Both the position numbers and the translations under genes were made by a program. A stretch of 64,000 nucleotides of DNA, taken from positions 34,330,661 through 34,394,660 of the forward strand of contig BTRK01000002.1 in the NCBI GenBank assembly GCA_036245805.1, in the 5' to 3' direction. The notes under the pieces were generated by a model. That model made no database searches. It was given only the letters and a program-made list of their open reading frames with translations, and was not told where the DNA came from. Each line of letters opens with the position of its first letter. The first letter of the stretch is position 1. The DNA is from Pristionchus mayeri (Eukaryota; Nematoda; Chromadorea; Rhabditida; Neodiplogasteridae). This document shows, piece by piece, positions 23,370 through 36,077 of the stretch.

Positions 23370-23895
23370 CAATTCACTATCTCATTCATCCTCTCGTCAC
23401 CTCTCGTTTTCTCTGACAATTAAAGTGGCTTGAGAGTAAACAGGCGAACCACCAAATAATTATGATGTCTGTCCTCATTTCTCGGCCATTGTTCTCTAAG
23501 GGATGGTCCACTGTTGCTCCTGGAGGAGGGGGATTCGGGCTGAGGTATTTTGCCATCCTAGCTTGGTGACAAGAATAGGGCACGATGTTATGTTGTAGAT
23601 TTTGCACTGCGTAGTGGGATCGAAAGATGATTAACGTCTGAGAAATTAATCATATCTTGTTGATATTACTCGAATGTTTTCCCACAGGCCCCTTCTTCGT
23701 TCTCCCTACGATCATCTGTTTCGCGACAAAGAGGTCTCTAGGTGCCGTTGGTGCGAGAAGGAGAGGAGGCAGGCAGAGAGCAGACACACCAACACCACTT
23801 GTGGAGTGCACTCAGTGTCAGAGGGAGCTAGGTGGGTGGAGAGTCTCTAAGGCATCACAGCTCTGCTTATGTTTCACCGCACTTGTCACATCACG
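23370..23895. other. Gene-free stretch
   Basis: An open frame at 23657-23974 has no family features. No supported element was seen. Confidence 0.35.
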
Positions 23896-24138
23896 ATGTT
23901 GTGGATCTCCCTTAATCTCTTTCTTACAACGGTACGTTGTCATCTCCCTTGTTTTGGGTGGTAGACCAGCATAGAAAAGTGGCGAGGAACAGTTATTCTG
24001 GGCACTGTTGCACTGTTTCTTTTGGTTGTTTTTCGAATTCTTCTCACTTCTCAGGTTCGTAGCATTCCGGACGACATGTGTTTCGAGCTCGCAAATAGTT
24101 ACTATGCCCGGATTGAACTGGACAGGCTAGGCCTTTGA
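23896..24138 (+). other. Candidate signal-peptide exon and decayed exon copy
   Basis: 23896-23931 encodes MLWISLNLFLTT, a signal-peptide start, with a GTACGT donor. It joins in phase 0 to 24055-24138, whose frame (DDMCFELANSYYARIELDRL) resembles CITNYFSDLELDRAGICT in the gene just downstream but ends at TGA where the relative has Cys. These may be 5' exons of that gene or the remnant of a tandem copy. Confidence 0.4.
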
Positions 24139-24481
24139 AACTCACTTATTTGTCTTGTCTCCTTGGCGCTCAAACTAGCCAGAAGGGTTGAAGGGTGAGA
24201 TACTTCCCAGGTCGGAAAAGGAGACGAAGCGCGCGTGTGAGGTTGCCTGCGTAGACAATGCTGAGGTGAGATATCTCTCTCTGATCAGCCGTGCCAGAGA
24301 ACATACATTACTTGGAGAGTAACTTCTTGAATACCAATTTTGAATATTCGCTTTAGCATTGCGATCTCAATCTTCTCCCCTCGTATATTACGAAATAACA
24401 TGAGGGGGGATTGCGTTATCGCAAATCGATAGCGAATAGCCAACCCTGGAAGCAATCGTCCTTTATCCATCTCTCCTTCAG

Positions 24482-27333
24482 TGCCAATCGTTCTGGTGGT
24501 CCGATCCGGTGTGCGTTCTTCTGGGAGGATACGACCCGAATGATCTGTGCGCCGCATCGATTCTCACCTACGAGAAGAGAACCTCTGGATGCACAAGTTT
24601 GTGTTGTTTTCCATTTGCCGAGTATTGCTAATCATCCTTTGAAGCGTACGAAATGTGTAATGAGTTTGACGACTAGTGAAGCTTTGCGAAATGTTGAGCA
24701 CGCACGGATCCGCGACAGGAACTGGGCACTGATCCCTGCATCACCAACTACTTCAGCGACCTGGAGTTGGACAGAGCCGGAATCTGCACTCGCATCAGAG
24801 AGTATATTATCAGGTGAATTAATCCTCTTAAATGAGACAATCTACCTTCTTTTTATGATTGATTTGCAGAGGAATTGATGAGTTCGGAGCGAGAGTTTCC
24901 CTCGACAACCACAATCAGAATGTGAGGATATTACGGTAGACCGTTAAATTACGGTAGATCGCTAGATTACGGTAGATCGATAAATTACTGGTAGATCGAT
25001 AAATTACAGTAGATCGCTATGCCAGATACATGGTCTGAAACTATACATGTGTCCAGGTGCTGACATTCGACGCAGGTCGCAACATGTGGAAGTTCTCATA
25101 TGCACCGGGAGGCTACGCCGTCTATCTGATAGCAGCCGTGTGCGCTATCGCCGATCCCGCGGCTACACGTAATATAACCACTAGGAAGGAAGATCACCGT
25201 CGGATGACCGAATGATAATCAAAAACCCTTCCCCTACACTAGGATATTCGCAGTAGGTGCCAAAAAAAGTCAAAGTTTCAAAAATGCTTCTGAGAAAGTT
25301 CTGCATACGGGTTCATTTTTTTGGAAGGATATGAGGAAATATATCATTCGGCGGTGATCGACATAACAGCCGTAATATATTATATCGCCATTTCCTTCCA
25401 AGCGTAGCGTACAATATTAATTACGTAGCGAACGGTAGTAAAAAGATGATCTCAATAGGAATACCGGCAGAATAAGACAAGATCATTGTGACAGGTGCAT
25501 CGTGTATCTGCGGCACGCTTCCACCAGTCCCCGAAACCATCTCAAACGCAGAACCGCCTATGATTGCCGGGCAAGGAGTCTGCCTCTACGCGTCATATGG
25601 TCTTGTGTGAGCTCATCATTTTTATAATTATAGATTTTGTATCATTCTTAGGGCCATTAGGAGTGTAATTATTATTAGAAAAAAAGCTCATCCGGGACCC
25701 CCAGCCGGTTCTTACGTTTTCTACTGGACCGTATATCAAGAGACCCTCCACTAGAGAATGTAGCTTCTGACAGGGGTGCACGAAGTTGAACCTAAATGCT
25801 GTACGCAAATTCAATCAATTTCAGTCAGGGCGAGAAGAGCGGCCCGGGAGTCACGGATTTCGTCATTGACAAAGAGGCAGTCAAGGTCGGTTTTGCATCG
25901 TCAATAAATGGCTATATGGGGCTCCGCTAATGACGCTTTTTGGAGATAGTAATATAAGGCCGTTTGCCTAAGAATCGAGCAAGGGCAGGCATAGTACAAA
26001 AATCGTGATTTTCTGTAAATATGTATTTTGGGGAAGTCGAAAGTGCTGAAGACGCTGGGCACATTCATTTTGTCCCCAGGGTTGACGTTGTCTCCAGACG
26101 GCGTCACGTCGAAAACGCCTTTTTACGCATATCTGATCGGAAGGTGCTAAATTTATGCGAGTAAGGTTCCCGGGGTAGAATTTCATGCTGATCACGTCTG
26201 TCTACTTCTTTTATCATAAATTTTTAAAATAATTTTTCAAAATTCAACTTTTCGTAGACTCAACGCCGAGCTTAGCAATTTACACCGAGGAACCGTCGTG
26301 ACGAGTGGATTCTGAATCTAAAATTTCATCGAAATTCTCCATACGGTTTCTAAGATTGGAGTGAAAATGTGAGTCGAAAATGAGCGAAAATGAGGCGATC
26401 GCAGTCTCTCCCCGCGGCAGGGGAGAGGAAGGGGCGAGAGAGTGTGGGGGAGCGAGAGAGCGGAGAGGGGTCGTAAACTGCCAGGGGGGATAAGGGAGGG
26501 AGAGAATGCGATCGCCTCATTTTCGCTCATTTTCGACTCACATTTTCACTCCAATCTTAGAAACCGTATGGAGAATTTCGATGAAATTTTAGATTCAGAA
26601 TCCACTCGTCACGACGGTTCCTCGGTGTAAATTCCTAAGCTCGGCATTGAGTCTACGAAAAGTTGAATTTTGAAAAATTATTTTAAAAATTCATGACAAA
26701 TGAAGTAGACGGGCGTAATCAGCATGAAATTCTACGCCGGGAAACTTACTTGCATAAATTTAGCACCTTCCGATCATGAGATATGCGTAAAAAACGCGTT
26801 TTCGACGTGACGCCGTCTGGAGCCAACATCAACTCTGGGGACAAAATGAATGTGCCCACTGTATTCAGCACCTTAAATAACCCCAAAATACAAAGTTACT
26901 GAGAATTGAGATTTTTGAGCTGTGCCAGATCTCTCCGAATCTGCTCGATTCTTATGCAAACGGCCTCATATAAAGGCGATATAAAAATATTGAGACAATT
27001 TCAACGAGCAAGTGAGTAGGCATCTTGATGCTCGTGGAAATATGAAGCTCATAATTACAAGTAAAATAGTCCGATTATTCGGTAATGACTGCTACCGTCT
27101 TTTGGTCAATCGAATTACAGACTGGCGCGGAATAGATCGCGAGCGCAAACTTTTTGAACCGCATTTGCCCAAATGCTGCACGACGTCATATTTCTCTTCC
27201 AACTTCGTGCCTTATACGAGTATTCGACGAAATGTGTCAGATGACGGTCACTTGCCGAGCCGGCGTCTGGATCCTCTCCTACCTCGACAACTCCAACGAC
27301 TGGCAGATCAAGATGGGGACGTGCTGCCCTTGA
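24482..27333 (+). CDS. Secreted cysteine-containing protein, 5' end unresolved
   Basis: Exons 24482-24596, 24699-24813, 24870-24921, 25057-25168, 25495-25606, 25825-25885 and 27241-27333 chain in phase to a TGA, giving 219 residues without a start. Cysteines recur (CQSFWWSDPVCVLLGG, DPCITNYF, CICGTLPP, and a final MGTCCP). Paired hydrophobic stretches such as MWKFSYAPGGYAVYLIAAV suggest beta strands, so a CUB-like or other secreted sandwich fold is possible, but the family is not identified. The acceptor at 24698 was chosen because it alone keeps phase. The start may be the signal-peptide exon at 23896. The last intron (25886-27240) contains a 1-kb palindrome, and introns contain TACGGTA tandem repeats. 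Confidence 0.6.
24926..25020. repeat. Short intronic tandem repeat
   Basis: About five units of ATTACGGTAGATCGATAA-type sequence (18-20 bp, imperfect) lie within intron 24922-25056. Confidence 0.8.
25951..26972. repeat. 1-kb near-palindrome inside an intron
   Basis: Arms begin AATATAAGGCCGTTTGCC and end with a complementary GGCAAACGGCC-type block (TGCAAACGGCCTCATAT). Pairing runs to a GC-rich centre near 26400-26510, where AATGAGGCGATCGCA faces TGCGATCGCCTCATT. It lies in the last intron of the secreted protein gene. Confidence 0.85.
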
Positions 27334-27925
27334 AATGTTTCCGAATTCATCCTTTCTCATTTGTTCCCGCGTTCCAACTGTAATATAAATCTGCTCAAAG
27401 CTAGTATGCAATCAATTGAAAAACTGGAATTCAATGCACCTAATGTGTAAATTTCATACCCTACACAACGCAAAAGCATCGGCGATGTTTCAGCGATCCA
27501 CTAGCAACAACGAGTACACTCGTGCCTAACAATACAAATTGTTTTCCTCTCTCGATACCTCACATTCTCTCGCTCTCTCTCTCTAACCCACTGTAGTCTG
27601 TTGAAAGCATGAAACCAAACCACCAAAATGCGTGTTTTCAGCTCACCTCAACGTCTATTGTTCTCGAAGGGATGATCCACTATTTCCTAAGGAGGAGGAG
27701 GGGATGCAGATAGCGAAAGAGTATAGGAAATGAAGAGAACCGTCGCAATTCATGAAAGGTTCATCGGTGCGTAGAACAGAGGGAGGTATCGTCTGACTCT
27801 CTTCAAATCACACGTTCTCTCGTTGATCAGAGTGAGCGAGAAAGTGTATTATATGGAGAGAGACCATTGCTCACCAGAGGTGTAGTGCACTAAAATGACT
27901 CGCACTCATTTCCCTTCCTTCCAAC
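27334..27925. other. Gene-free stretch with CTC/GAG hairpin
   Basis: A CT-rich run lies at 27560-27590 and a hairpin at about 27797-27865 (CACACGTTCTCTCGTTGATC and partner). No exon was seen. Confidence 0.4.
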
Positions 27926-28034
27926 ATGAAGCTGGCCTTACTACTGTCTCTCGTCGTTAATTTGGTACGCGCTTTTCTCGAAATATGAATTTGTTAACAC
28001 TCACACTTGTTCCCCGCAGAACGTGTGTGCTTGA
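27926..28034 (+). pseudogene. Possible truncated secreted-peptide start
   Basis: 27926-27964 encodes MKLALLLSLVVNL with a GTACGC donor. After a short intron ending CCCCGCAG, 28020-28034 adds NVCA and stops. This looks like a signal-peptide exon whose downstream gene has been lost, but a 17-residue frame may be chance. Confidence 0.3.
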
Positions 28035-28381
28035 AACGAGGGCACCTTCATTGTATCTTTGTTGATCATGTTCACAGGGCCAGAGTGCATGATAAGTCGT
28101 GCGTTAAACCATGATATTGACAACAACAAATAACGGCAGCTGAAAACAATACGCACTAAGCCTCCTTTCACGTCACTATTAATCTGTCCCTTCTTCTCCC
28201 CTTTACATTTTCGCAATGGCGCGTAATAAGCGAGTGCAAGAGTGTCCGATACAAATATGAACATTGCGCCATCGATTTAGGCGCTTAGCATCTCAATCTG
28301 CTGGGCATACTACTACCAAATATTTCCTTGTCAGTTCAATTATATATTACTTCATAGCATGTCGACTTGACTTGATTCGCA
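28035..28381. other. Gene-free stretch
   Basis: No exon or recognisable repeat was seen between the short peptide start and the reverse-transcriptase remnant. Confidence 0.35.
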
Positions 28382-29220
28382 TTTATTGACTACAAAATGG
28401 CATTTGACAGTGTGGAATTTGATAGAGTCTGGGAAGCAATTTCAAATCACAACATTCATCCCAGAATAATCAATACCCTGCGGCATGTCTACAGTACAAG
28501 TCACGTATCGATACGAATTGGAAAAGACAAAATCCCGATAGACATTGAAAGAGGAGTCAAGCAAGGAGACCCAATCTCACCTCATCTTTTCAATTCTGTC
28601 GTCGAGGAGTTTTTTTCGTAAGCTGAGCTGGGATGATTATGGAATAGCAGTGGACGGCGAGAAATTGAATCATTTGCGATACGCAGATGATATTGTCTTA
28701 ATTTCACACAATCCGAATGAGATCAATACGATGTTGAGTGAATTGTGCAGAGAAAGTAAGAAAGTGGGATTAGAAATCAATCAGAAGAAGACCGTTATGA
28801 TGTGTAATGATGCGCAAGTTCCTCAGACAATCGATGGCAAAATACTTGAATACGTGCAATATTTCATTTACCTGGGTGTTCGAATTTCTTTCGATCAGGA
28901 TCTGAAGCTGGAATTGAATCGACGTTGAATTTCTTTCTTTTGATTAGGATCTGAAGCTGGGATTGAATCGACGTTGATTGGGTTGACATGGAGATCATTC
29001 AATAAGTTTCAAGAATTCATGACCAGTCGAGGCGTTGAAATGTCATTGAAAACGAAAGTCTTCCGCATGTGTATCGAACCGAGTTTTCTTTACGGAAGCG
29101 AACTTTGGAGCGCAACGAAATCCGAACGGAAAAGACTGATTGTTACGCAAAGATCTATGATGAGGAAGATGGCGGGCGTGACTAGAATGGACAGAAAGAC
29201 AAATGATTGGAGATTAAGTG
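28382..29220 (+). pseudogene. Non-LTR retrotransposon reverse transcriptase remnant
   Basis: Motifs appear in the order of a LINE-type reverse transcriptase: FIDYKMAFDSVEFDRVW (motif A), GVKQGDPISPHLFN (motif B) and RYADDIVLI (motif C, the catalytic YADD), followed by thumb-like GLEINQKKTVMM and the C-terminal FLYGSELWS block. The copy is 5'-truncated (no endonuclease domain). It is frameshifted at the T-run near 28610-28618 and carries a small internal duplication near 28900-28975 that breaks the frame again. It is dead. Its 3' end lies only about 120 bp from the outer breakpoint of the large inverted duplication. Confidence 0.85.
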
Positions 29221-29275
29221 ATTAAGATTAAGTGAGATTAAGTGAGATTAAGTGAATGATTGGAGACAAATGATT
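29221..29275. repeat. Short tandem repeat AGATTAAGTG
   Basis: Several copies of AGATTAAGTG/GATTAAGTGA in tandem immediately after the retrotransposon remnant, perhaps its tail. Confidence 0.6.
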
Positions 29276-29493
29276 GGAGTACCGTTGTAAGAAAGAGATT
29301 AAGGGAGATCCACAACATCGTGATGTGACAAGTGCGGTTAAAATGTGTTTAAAATTGCTCCAATTCCACGTTGTAGCAGATTTGCGTCATAGTTTATGTA
29401 GTAGTGTGCCCCCATACTGTCAAGAGCTCTTCTACGAAAGGACTGCAGGGTTGCAATTGTTCCTAATTATCCATAAGATCGCCGATCTAGTTC

Positions 29494-29787
29494 CAACGGG
29501 TGTCCTCACAGTACAACTTGCGCTGTTCGATATCGACATCGGTGTTTGTGCAGTAACCATTCGCCTTCCATTCAGGACAACTACAAGTTGAACTTTGATA
29601 GTTTCTCTTGAATTTACATTGAATTGACATACGATTAGCAGTTCGAGACATGGTTTTCACATTGCGAACTTGTAATATGGTATGTGAAAGCTCAATGAAC
29701 TTACGAGATATCATCGGATCCCGTGTATTGGGCGGCTACTCCCGACGCGAATGCCAGCAGGCATATTGTTGATAGTGGGAAATGCAT
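29494..29787 (-). pseudogene. 5' fragment of the ShKT gene, inverted copy
   Basis: The minus strand repeats exons 1 and 2 of the gene at 48612-49579: a signal peptide starting at 29787 and the CPEWKANGYCTNTD block. The arm ends inside the following intron, so exons 3-5 are absent and no complete protein can be made. Confidence 0.75.
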
Positions 29788-30664
29788 GCAATAGAAATGT
29801 TACACCTTAACAATGAAAATGTCGAAGAGAAACGCATTCATATTCGTATACTTGCTAGGCATGAAAAGGAAGCGGATAAGCGCGATATCAGCGACATGAA
29901 ATACCCCTCCTATAGCTACTACTCTAATCTCGCGATAACAGAAAGCGAAAGATTACGGGCGATTTTAGATGGGAGAAAAGGTAGGGAGGGTTGATAGCGA
30001 AGAGGGGGCTTAGTACGTATTGTTGGCAACGGTTGTCGCGATCTTTTGATGTCAATACAAGGAGTGTGGGAGACATGTAACACAGCCGTCGTTTCCCGTG
30101 TTCTCTCTGACAAAATACGTATCGGAAATGAGAAATGACTCGGGGACTGGATTAAGAACACTTGTATCTTTGAACTTGTAACTTGTCAGTCTCAACTCGC
30201 TTATATCGGGATTATCGAAAATCCGGAAAAACAATTTTTTTGTCGAAGCTATCCGATATCTAGACAATTATAGCACTTTATCAACGCCCAATGCGTGACG
30301 AAAGAATACAATGAAGCGTTGATAAACAACAAACGTAAACATGATCTAATTGCATCTTCATTTGTAGTTTTAATCGGATCCAGTTGCTCTAGTCTGAATT
30401 TGAGGGCTAAAATATGAAATTGTGAGTCCAAGCATACTTTATGCGGTACAAATAACAATTTATGAAACGATAAATACAATTTTATTGAAATTGACTGCAT
30501 GTATATTGGCCTAATTCTCTTTAATCTGACAAACTGGATTCGTCATGAATCTCGGTAATAATCGAGTCTACAGCCCAATACGACTCATTTAATTATATTC
30601 CACCACCAGTTTGTGTTCGAAAAAGGAAGAGACGGTTGAGGCTGAAACAGAACTATATTTGTCT

Positions 30665-32155
30665 TCTCTCTCAAAATTTGTTTTTGCAAAGTATTCACTG
30701 TAAAATCCTGGAGGACATCTCCTGCGAATGATATTCGACCCTCTGGCGCTTATGGACTCTCTGTTTGCCCGGTAATCACATGCAGTGAGAGCTTCAAAAC
30801 ACTGGACGATTTGGAAGCGCATGTTCTTGAGTGAAATCAAAGCGTTATCCCCTTGAAAATGACCATGAGGGGCAAGTCACTCCATATGTTCAAGCCTCTA
30901 CTGGAAGGAATCGCTCGGAGTACAATGTAGATTCCCGAAGTGATGTCGTTGTTAGGGAGCTGGAAGTCTCGTGTCATGAATCGGAGATGTATGATGTCTA
31001 TTTCCATTTCATCCTATCTCTAACCGCGTGTGATTCAGGTAGGCGGAGCCAGCACAGAGGCGCCGCGAGATGGCGGCCAGAGAGACCCCAGAGATGAGAA
31101 GCGATCGGTCGTTTCCCCCTGTTCCCTTCCCCTTTCCCCCCTCGCGTTGATCCCCGTGTTCATCACCCTTTCACTGCCCGTATCGACCCCGCCCGTCTTA
31201 CCCACATCCGTATCGACCCCGCTTGTCCTATCCACATCTGTATCAGTATCCTCGCATAAACGCATAATATTCCGTATCGCATATATTGCTGGGTCACATC
31301 ATATGCACACCACCAGAATCTTGAGTCTCGGACGACGACAGTCGGAGGTGGAAAACAAGGATAGGATCTCAGGAAGAAGAAGTCATATGGCAGGCATTAG
31401 GAGAGTGCGAAAGAGTACATTTGTGAACTCTTTCACGTGGAGATTAGAAGTACTGGAACGAACCTCTCCCCAGAAGTTGCAATTCCGTGAAGAGAATGTT
31501 CTTGGCGAGAAATGACGATGGAACTAAACGGTCCAGCTTAGATCAAATATTGAATAGCCGCCAGAATGTTTCATTCTACAGTAGGATTGAAAGCGATTGG
31601 AAGGACAATCTCTATGCATGAATGATTTGCGTGGATGATTTGCGTCACCCTTCAAATGGGCAAAATCAATTTTTTGAGCGTATTCGAATGATAGGGTCCA
31701 GCAAAGTACACCTAAAATCGTAATATTTTGAGATTTTGACATTTTCATTATTTATTCCCGTAATGCGTTTTCCAGAATTGAATTGATCTTGCGAGTGTAA
31801 TCTACTTAGATGCCCATAACTAATGTTAAATGGAAATTAAAGTCAGAACAATATGGAGAAAGTTAAAAAAAATTAGGGAGAAACTTTTGCACCAACCTAA
31901 TACATTCTACTCCGAGCGATTCCTTCCAGTAGAGCCTTAAACATATGGAGTGACTTGCCCCTTATGGTCATTTTCAAGGGGGAGACGCTATGATTTCATT
32001 CAAGAACGCTTCCAAATCGTCCAGTGTTTTGAAGCTCTCACTGCATGTGATTACCGGGCAAACAGAGAGTCCATAATCGCCAGAGGGTCGATTATCCTTC
32101 GCAGGAGATGGCCTCCAGGATTTTATAGTGAACACTTGGCAAAAACAAATTTTGG
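30665..32155. mobile_element. Inverted-repeat element nested in the left arm
   Basis: Arms 30665-30927 and 31909-32155 are inverted copies (shared TGGAAGGAATCGCTCGGAGT and CAAACAGAGAGTCCATAA). The interior holds one mariner-type terminus (CTTTTGCACCAACCTAAT at 31883) and a (TATCGACCCCGC)-type short repeat near 31180-31240. The same element lies inverted in the right arm. Confidence 0.7.
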
Positions 32156-33283
32156 GAGTGAAACGGGGTCGAAAAAAGTTGGCAAAAAGTCATGCATCGG
32201 AGCGGAAAAAGTCATGCATCGGAGATTCGAACTTTCGTAGTGAAAGTAGGTCACAAAACACGATAAACGACAACTTCGGTGACCGATATTTTGTAATTAA
32301 AAAATTGTAAAAAAATGCAGAATTGCATGAAGAATCCAGCTCGCTCAAATTTGGAAGGTAGAAATCTTTGAACTGAAAAAAATCAAAAACCTTCAAAAAT
32401 CTGACGTTTCCTGTTGTAACTCATGCCTTAACGAGCCGTGTACAATATACTTTTCCAACATAGAAATACATTCCACTGTAATCACCCTTTTCGATTCATC
32501 CGTCATTGTATCTATGTTCAATAGAGGTTGGTCCGGAAATTCTTGATAGAAGTCGTAGATGAGAATCATTAATGCGTGTTTCTGACGTAAAATATATTTA
32601 ATATAGTTATTAAGAGGGAATACGTGTATCATCAACGCTTGTCAGGTCGCTAAGAAATGCAATGCACGGTTTTTTTTAATCATTTTTCGCGCTTCACAGC
32701 GGACATGAGACCGATTCTGAAACACTTGCAATATGCTTCACTACATGTTTGTTTTACGTTTGTTTTTATCTTTCCGTTAAATCTAATTCGAAATTTCACA
32801 TATCGAATCAACAATATTTCCCTATTTTGTGTAATTTATGACATAATAAATATTGAAATAAGCTCACATCTTGGGCGTTCCCGTGTACAGCAATATTTGC
32901 AAAAAGAGTGTGAAAGGTGATCCGATACGTGTTAACATCCATCGCTTTCTGAAATTTGAAGTATAAATATGTTGTATTTTTGTTCCTAGGCATATTTTTT
33001 GAATCATTATAATATTGCAATAATTAGTATCACGGCTATACGTAAAGATTGAACGGAAAAGAGAAAATAATCGCGTTTACATTTTCGCGCTCCAGAATAC
33101 CACAAGAAAGATCATGATATCAAGGCTTAGAAATCTAGAAAAAAGGGACTCAAGGGATCTCTTTAATTGGGATAGACATACATGGACAGGTATGAAATCG
33201 AGCATATACGAATTACGACGCGTCCTCGTCTGCGATCCGTACTTCATTCTATTCTAGAATCCCCCACAGGGTATGCTCCTTAA

Positions 33284-36073
33284 GCCACATTGTGGTCAAC
33301 CATGGCGGAAGCAAGTATTCCCGAAAATAAATATGCGCTCAAACAAAAAAGGTCTCGCATGCACTACCATCACATACATTATTCCGAAATGCAATATTGA
33401 AAAAAATTGCATCGATATTTGTAACTCCCTTTACATTCAAAATCAAATGAGGTTACAATAGTGCCCTTCGTTCTCATGTACTGTCGCCACTTCTCCCCAA
33501 ACATTGAACTCGTGGAATTTTTTTTGTCCGGACGTTTCTCAAGCGGGGGGCGGACAAAACCTAAACGGACAAAAGCTCAGAAGATCGCATTTCGCTGGGA
33601 ATATGATTTTGTAACTTGGGAGTTGTTACATTGTTGCCAGTATACCGTGCACTGTAGCAGCATGTTTAGATCCTTTCACTAGGCGTTCATGAGTTTCACT
33701 CCATATCAACGTATATTCATGGTCAAAAATTCAGAATTTGAGTGGAAATTTGTGGTTAGATAAACGGCAAATGGCATAACCAATCGATTCATCTGCTGCT
33801 GGGATACAGTAGTTACTAGGGTACTGGAATATCGATTTGTTACGATATTTGGTGTTTGTCTATCCATGATTTTCCACTCAAATTCAGAATTTTGGACCAT
33901 GAATCCCATAATCATACGTAATCATACATAATCATACATGAATCATACGTTGATAGGGAGTGAAACACATGAACGCCTAGTGAAAGGATCTGAACATGGT
34001 GCTACAGTGCACGGTATACTGGCAACAATGTAACAACTCCCAAGTTGCAAAATCATTTTCCCAGCGAGATGCGATCTTTTGAGCTTTTGTCCGTTTAGGT
34101 TTTGTCCGCCCCCCCCTCTCAAGCACCTTTCCGACTGTGGGAATTTATCGTCGCCTGGCCAAAATTTTTTCACTCTGCACGGGATAAACTATTTCCAGAC
34201 AATATATACAAAAACTTACTGAACCTCTTCATGTCATTAGAAAAAAAAAGACAATTTATCGAAGATTGTACGGGGAGCATCTCCAAACCCAACAGAAACT
34301 GTGTGTACTTGTGGCAAAATTTTTTAAATATTTCATATATTTTTAATATTTTTAAATTAAAATATGCTAACTATGCCCGAGGTGCCACGCATCATACAAT
34401 AAGAAATGATTAAGATCAATTGAAACATGAAGAACTCAGTATCGATACATTTGGGTACTTAAAACGCGTTCTCTGTTAAAGCGGGACATTGCATTCCGGG
34501 AGGTGACACAATCGGCCTGTTTAATCTGTCGAAAATGTGCAAGAAAAGTTGCGTAAACAATTTGAAAAGTTCACGAACTTTTCAACGAACATGATGAAAA
34601 AGGTGGATGAAAATCTGCGAGAAAAGTCAGAGAAAGGAGAGAGAGCGCGTGATCGGAGAGAGTGAAAACGAGCGGTAGTTGTTTACTTCCTTGTTTACTT
34701 ACTTTTTGGCCTACCGATCTCGAAAAATAAAACTCACTATACTGCCTCATGTTATACATCATTCGAAAGAGCATTGAAAGTTACGCCTAAATCTCACTTT
34801 TTATCAAGTGCAATGCAAATGCGCTTGATAATCAACTTTGAAACTTTGAAAATGAAAATCAACCAATTTCAATTTTTGGCTTATCGCTGAGTCCTCGTCA
34901 AACTTTGTATATTTAAAAAAAATGACCTTATGGCCAATTGATCTTAATCATTTCTTATTGTATGATGCGTGGCACCTCGGGCATAGTTAGCATATTTTAA
35001 TTTAAAAATATTAAAAATATATGAAATATTTAAAAAATTTTGCCACAAGTACACACAGTTTCTGTTGGGTTTGGAGATGCTCCCCGTACAATCTTCGATA
35101 AATTGTCTTTTTTTTTCTAATGACATGAAGAGGTTCAGTAAGTTTTTGTATATATTGTCTGGAAATAGTTTATCCCGTGCAGAGTGAAAAAATTTTGGCC
35201 AGGCGACGATAAATTCCCACAGTCGGAAAGGTGCTTGAGAGGGGGGGGCGGACAAAACCTAAACGGACAAAAGCTCAAAAGATCGCATCTCGCTGGGAAA
35301 ATGATTTTGCAACTTGGGAGTTGTTACATTGTTGCCAGTATACCGTGCACTGTAGCACCATGTTCAGATCCTTTCACTAGGCGTTCATGTGTTTCACTCC
35401 CTATCAACGTATGATTCATGTATGATTATGTATGATTACGTATGATTATGGGATTCATGGTCCAAAATTCTGAATTTGAGTGGAAAATCATGGATAGACA
35501 AACACCAAATATCGTAACAAATCGATATTCCAGTACCCTAGTAACTACTGTATCCCAGCAGCAGATGAATCGATTGGTTATGCCATTTGCCGTTTATCTA
35601 ACCACAAATTTCCACTCAAATTCTGAATTTTTGACCATGAATATACGTTGATATGGAGTGAAACTCATGAACGCCTAGTGAAAGGATCTAAACATGCTGC
35701 TACAGTGCACGGTATACTGGCAACAATGTAACAACTCCCAAGTTACAAAATCATATTCCCAGCGAAATGCGATCTTCTGAGCTTTTGTCCGTTTAGGTTT
35801 TGTCCGCCCCCCGCTTGAGAAACGTCCGGACAAAAAAAATTCCACGAGTTCAATGTTTGGGGAGAAGTGGCGACAGTACATGAGAACGAAGGGCACTATT
35901 GTAACCTCATTTGATTTTGAATGTAAAGGGAGTTACAAATATCGATGCAATTTTTTTCAATATTGCATTTCGGAATAATGTATGTGATGGTAGTGCATGC
36001 GAGACCTTTTTTGTTTGAGCGCATATTTATTTTCGGGAATACTTGCTTCCGCCATGGTTGACCACAATGTGGC
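33284..36073. mobile_element. 2.8-kb foldback element with TTAA flanks
   Basis: Starts GCCACATTGTGGTCAACCAT and ends with its exact complement. TTAA stands on both sides (33280-33283 and 36074-36077). The arms (about 33284-34430 and 34931-36073) are near-identical inverted copies around a ~500-bp centre. TTAA target duplications are known for piggyBac and Kolobok elements. No transposase is encoded, so it is non-autonomous. Its arms include the CCCAAGTTGC / GGACAAAAGCTCA sequence family seen at 22.9 and 59.3 kb. Confidence 0.85.
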
Positions 36074-36077
36074 TTAA

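Larger units (their letters stand above)
29339..33283. repeat. Left arm of large inverted duplication
   Basis: This arm is the reverse complement of 44439-49060. Near the outer end, coordinates map as (78399 minus position), and all open frames in it recur on the opposite strand in the other arm with the same sequence. One mismatch that I could place is 30069 versus 48330. Relative to the right arm it lacks about 673 bp at around 30676. It contains a partial copy of a ShKT gene and an internal inverted-repeat element (30665-32155). Confidence 0.9.

Noticed and set aside
31030..31515. 161-codon frame in the left arm and its mirror copy at 46207-46692
   Set aside because: It is identical in both arms because the DNA is duplicated; composition is low-complexity (Ser/Pro/Thr) over a short repeat, with no domain.
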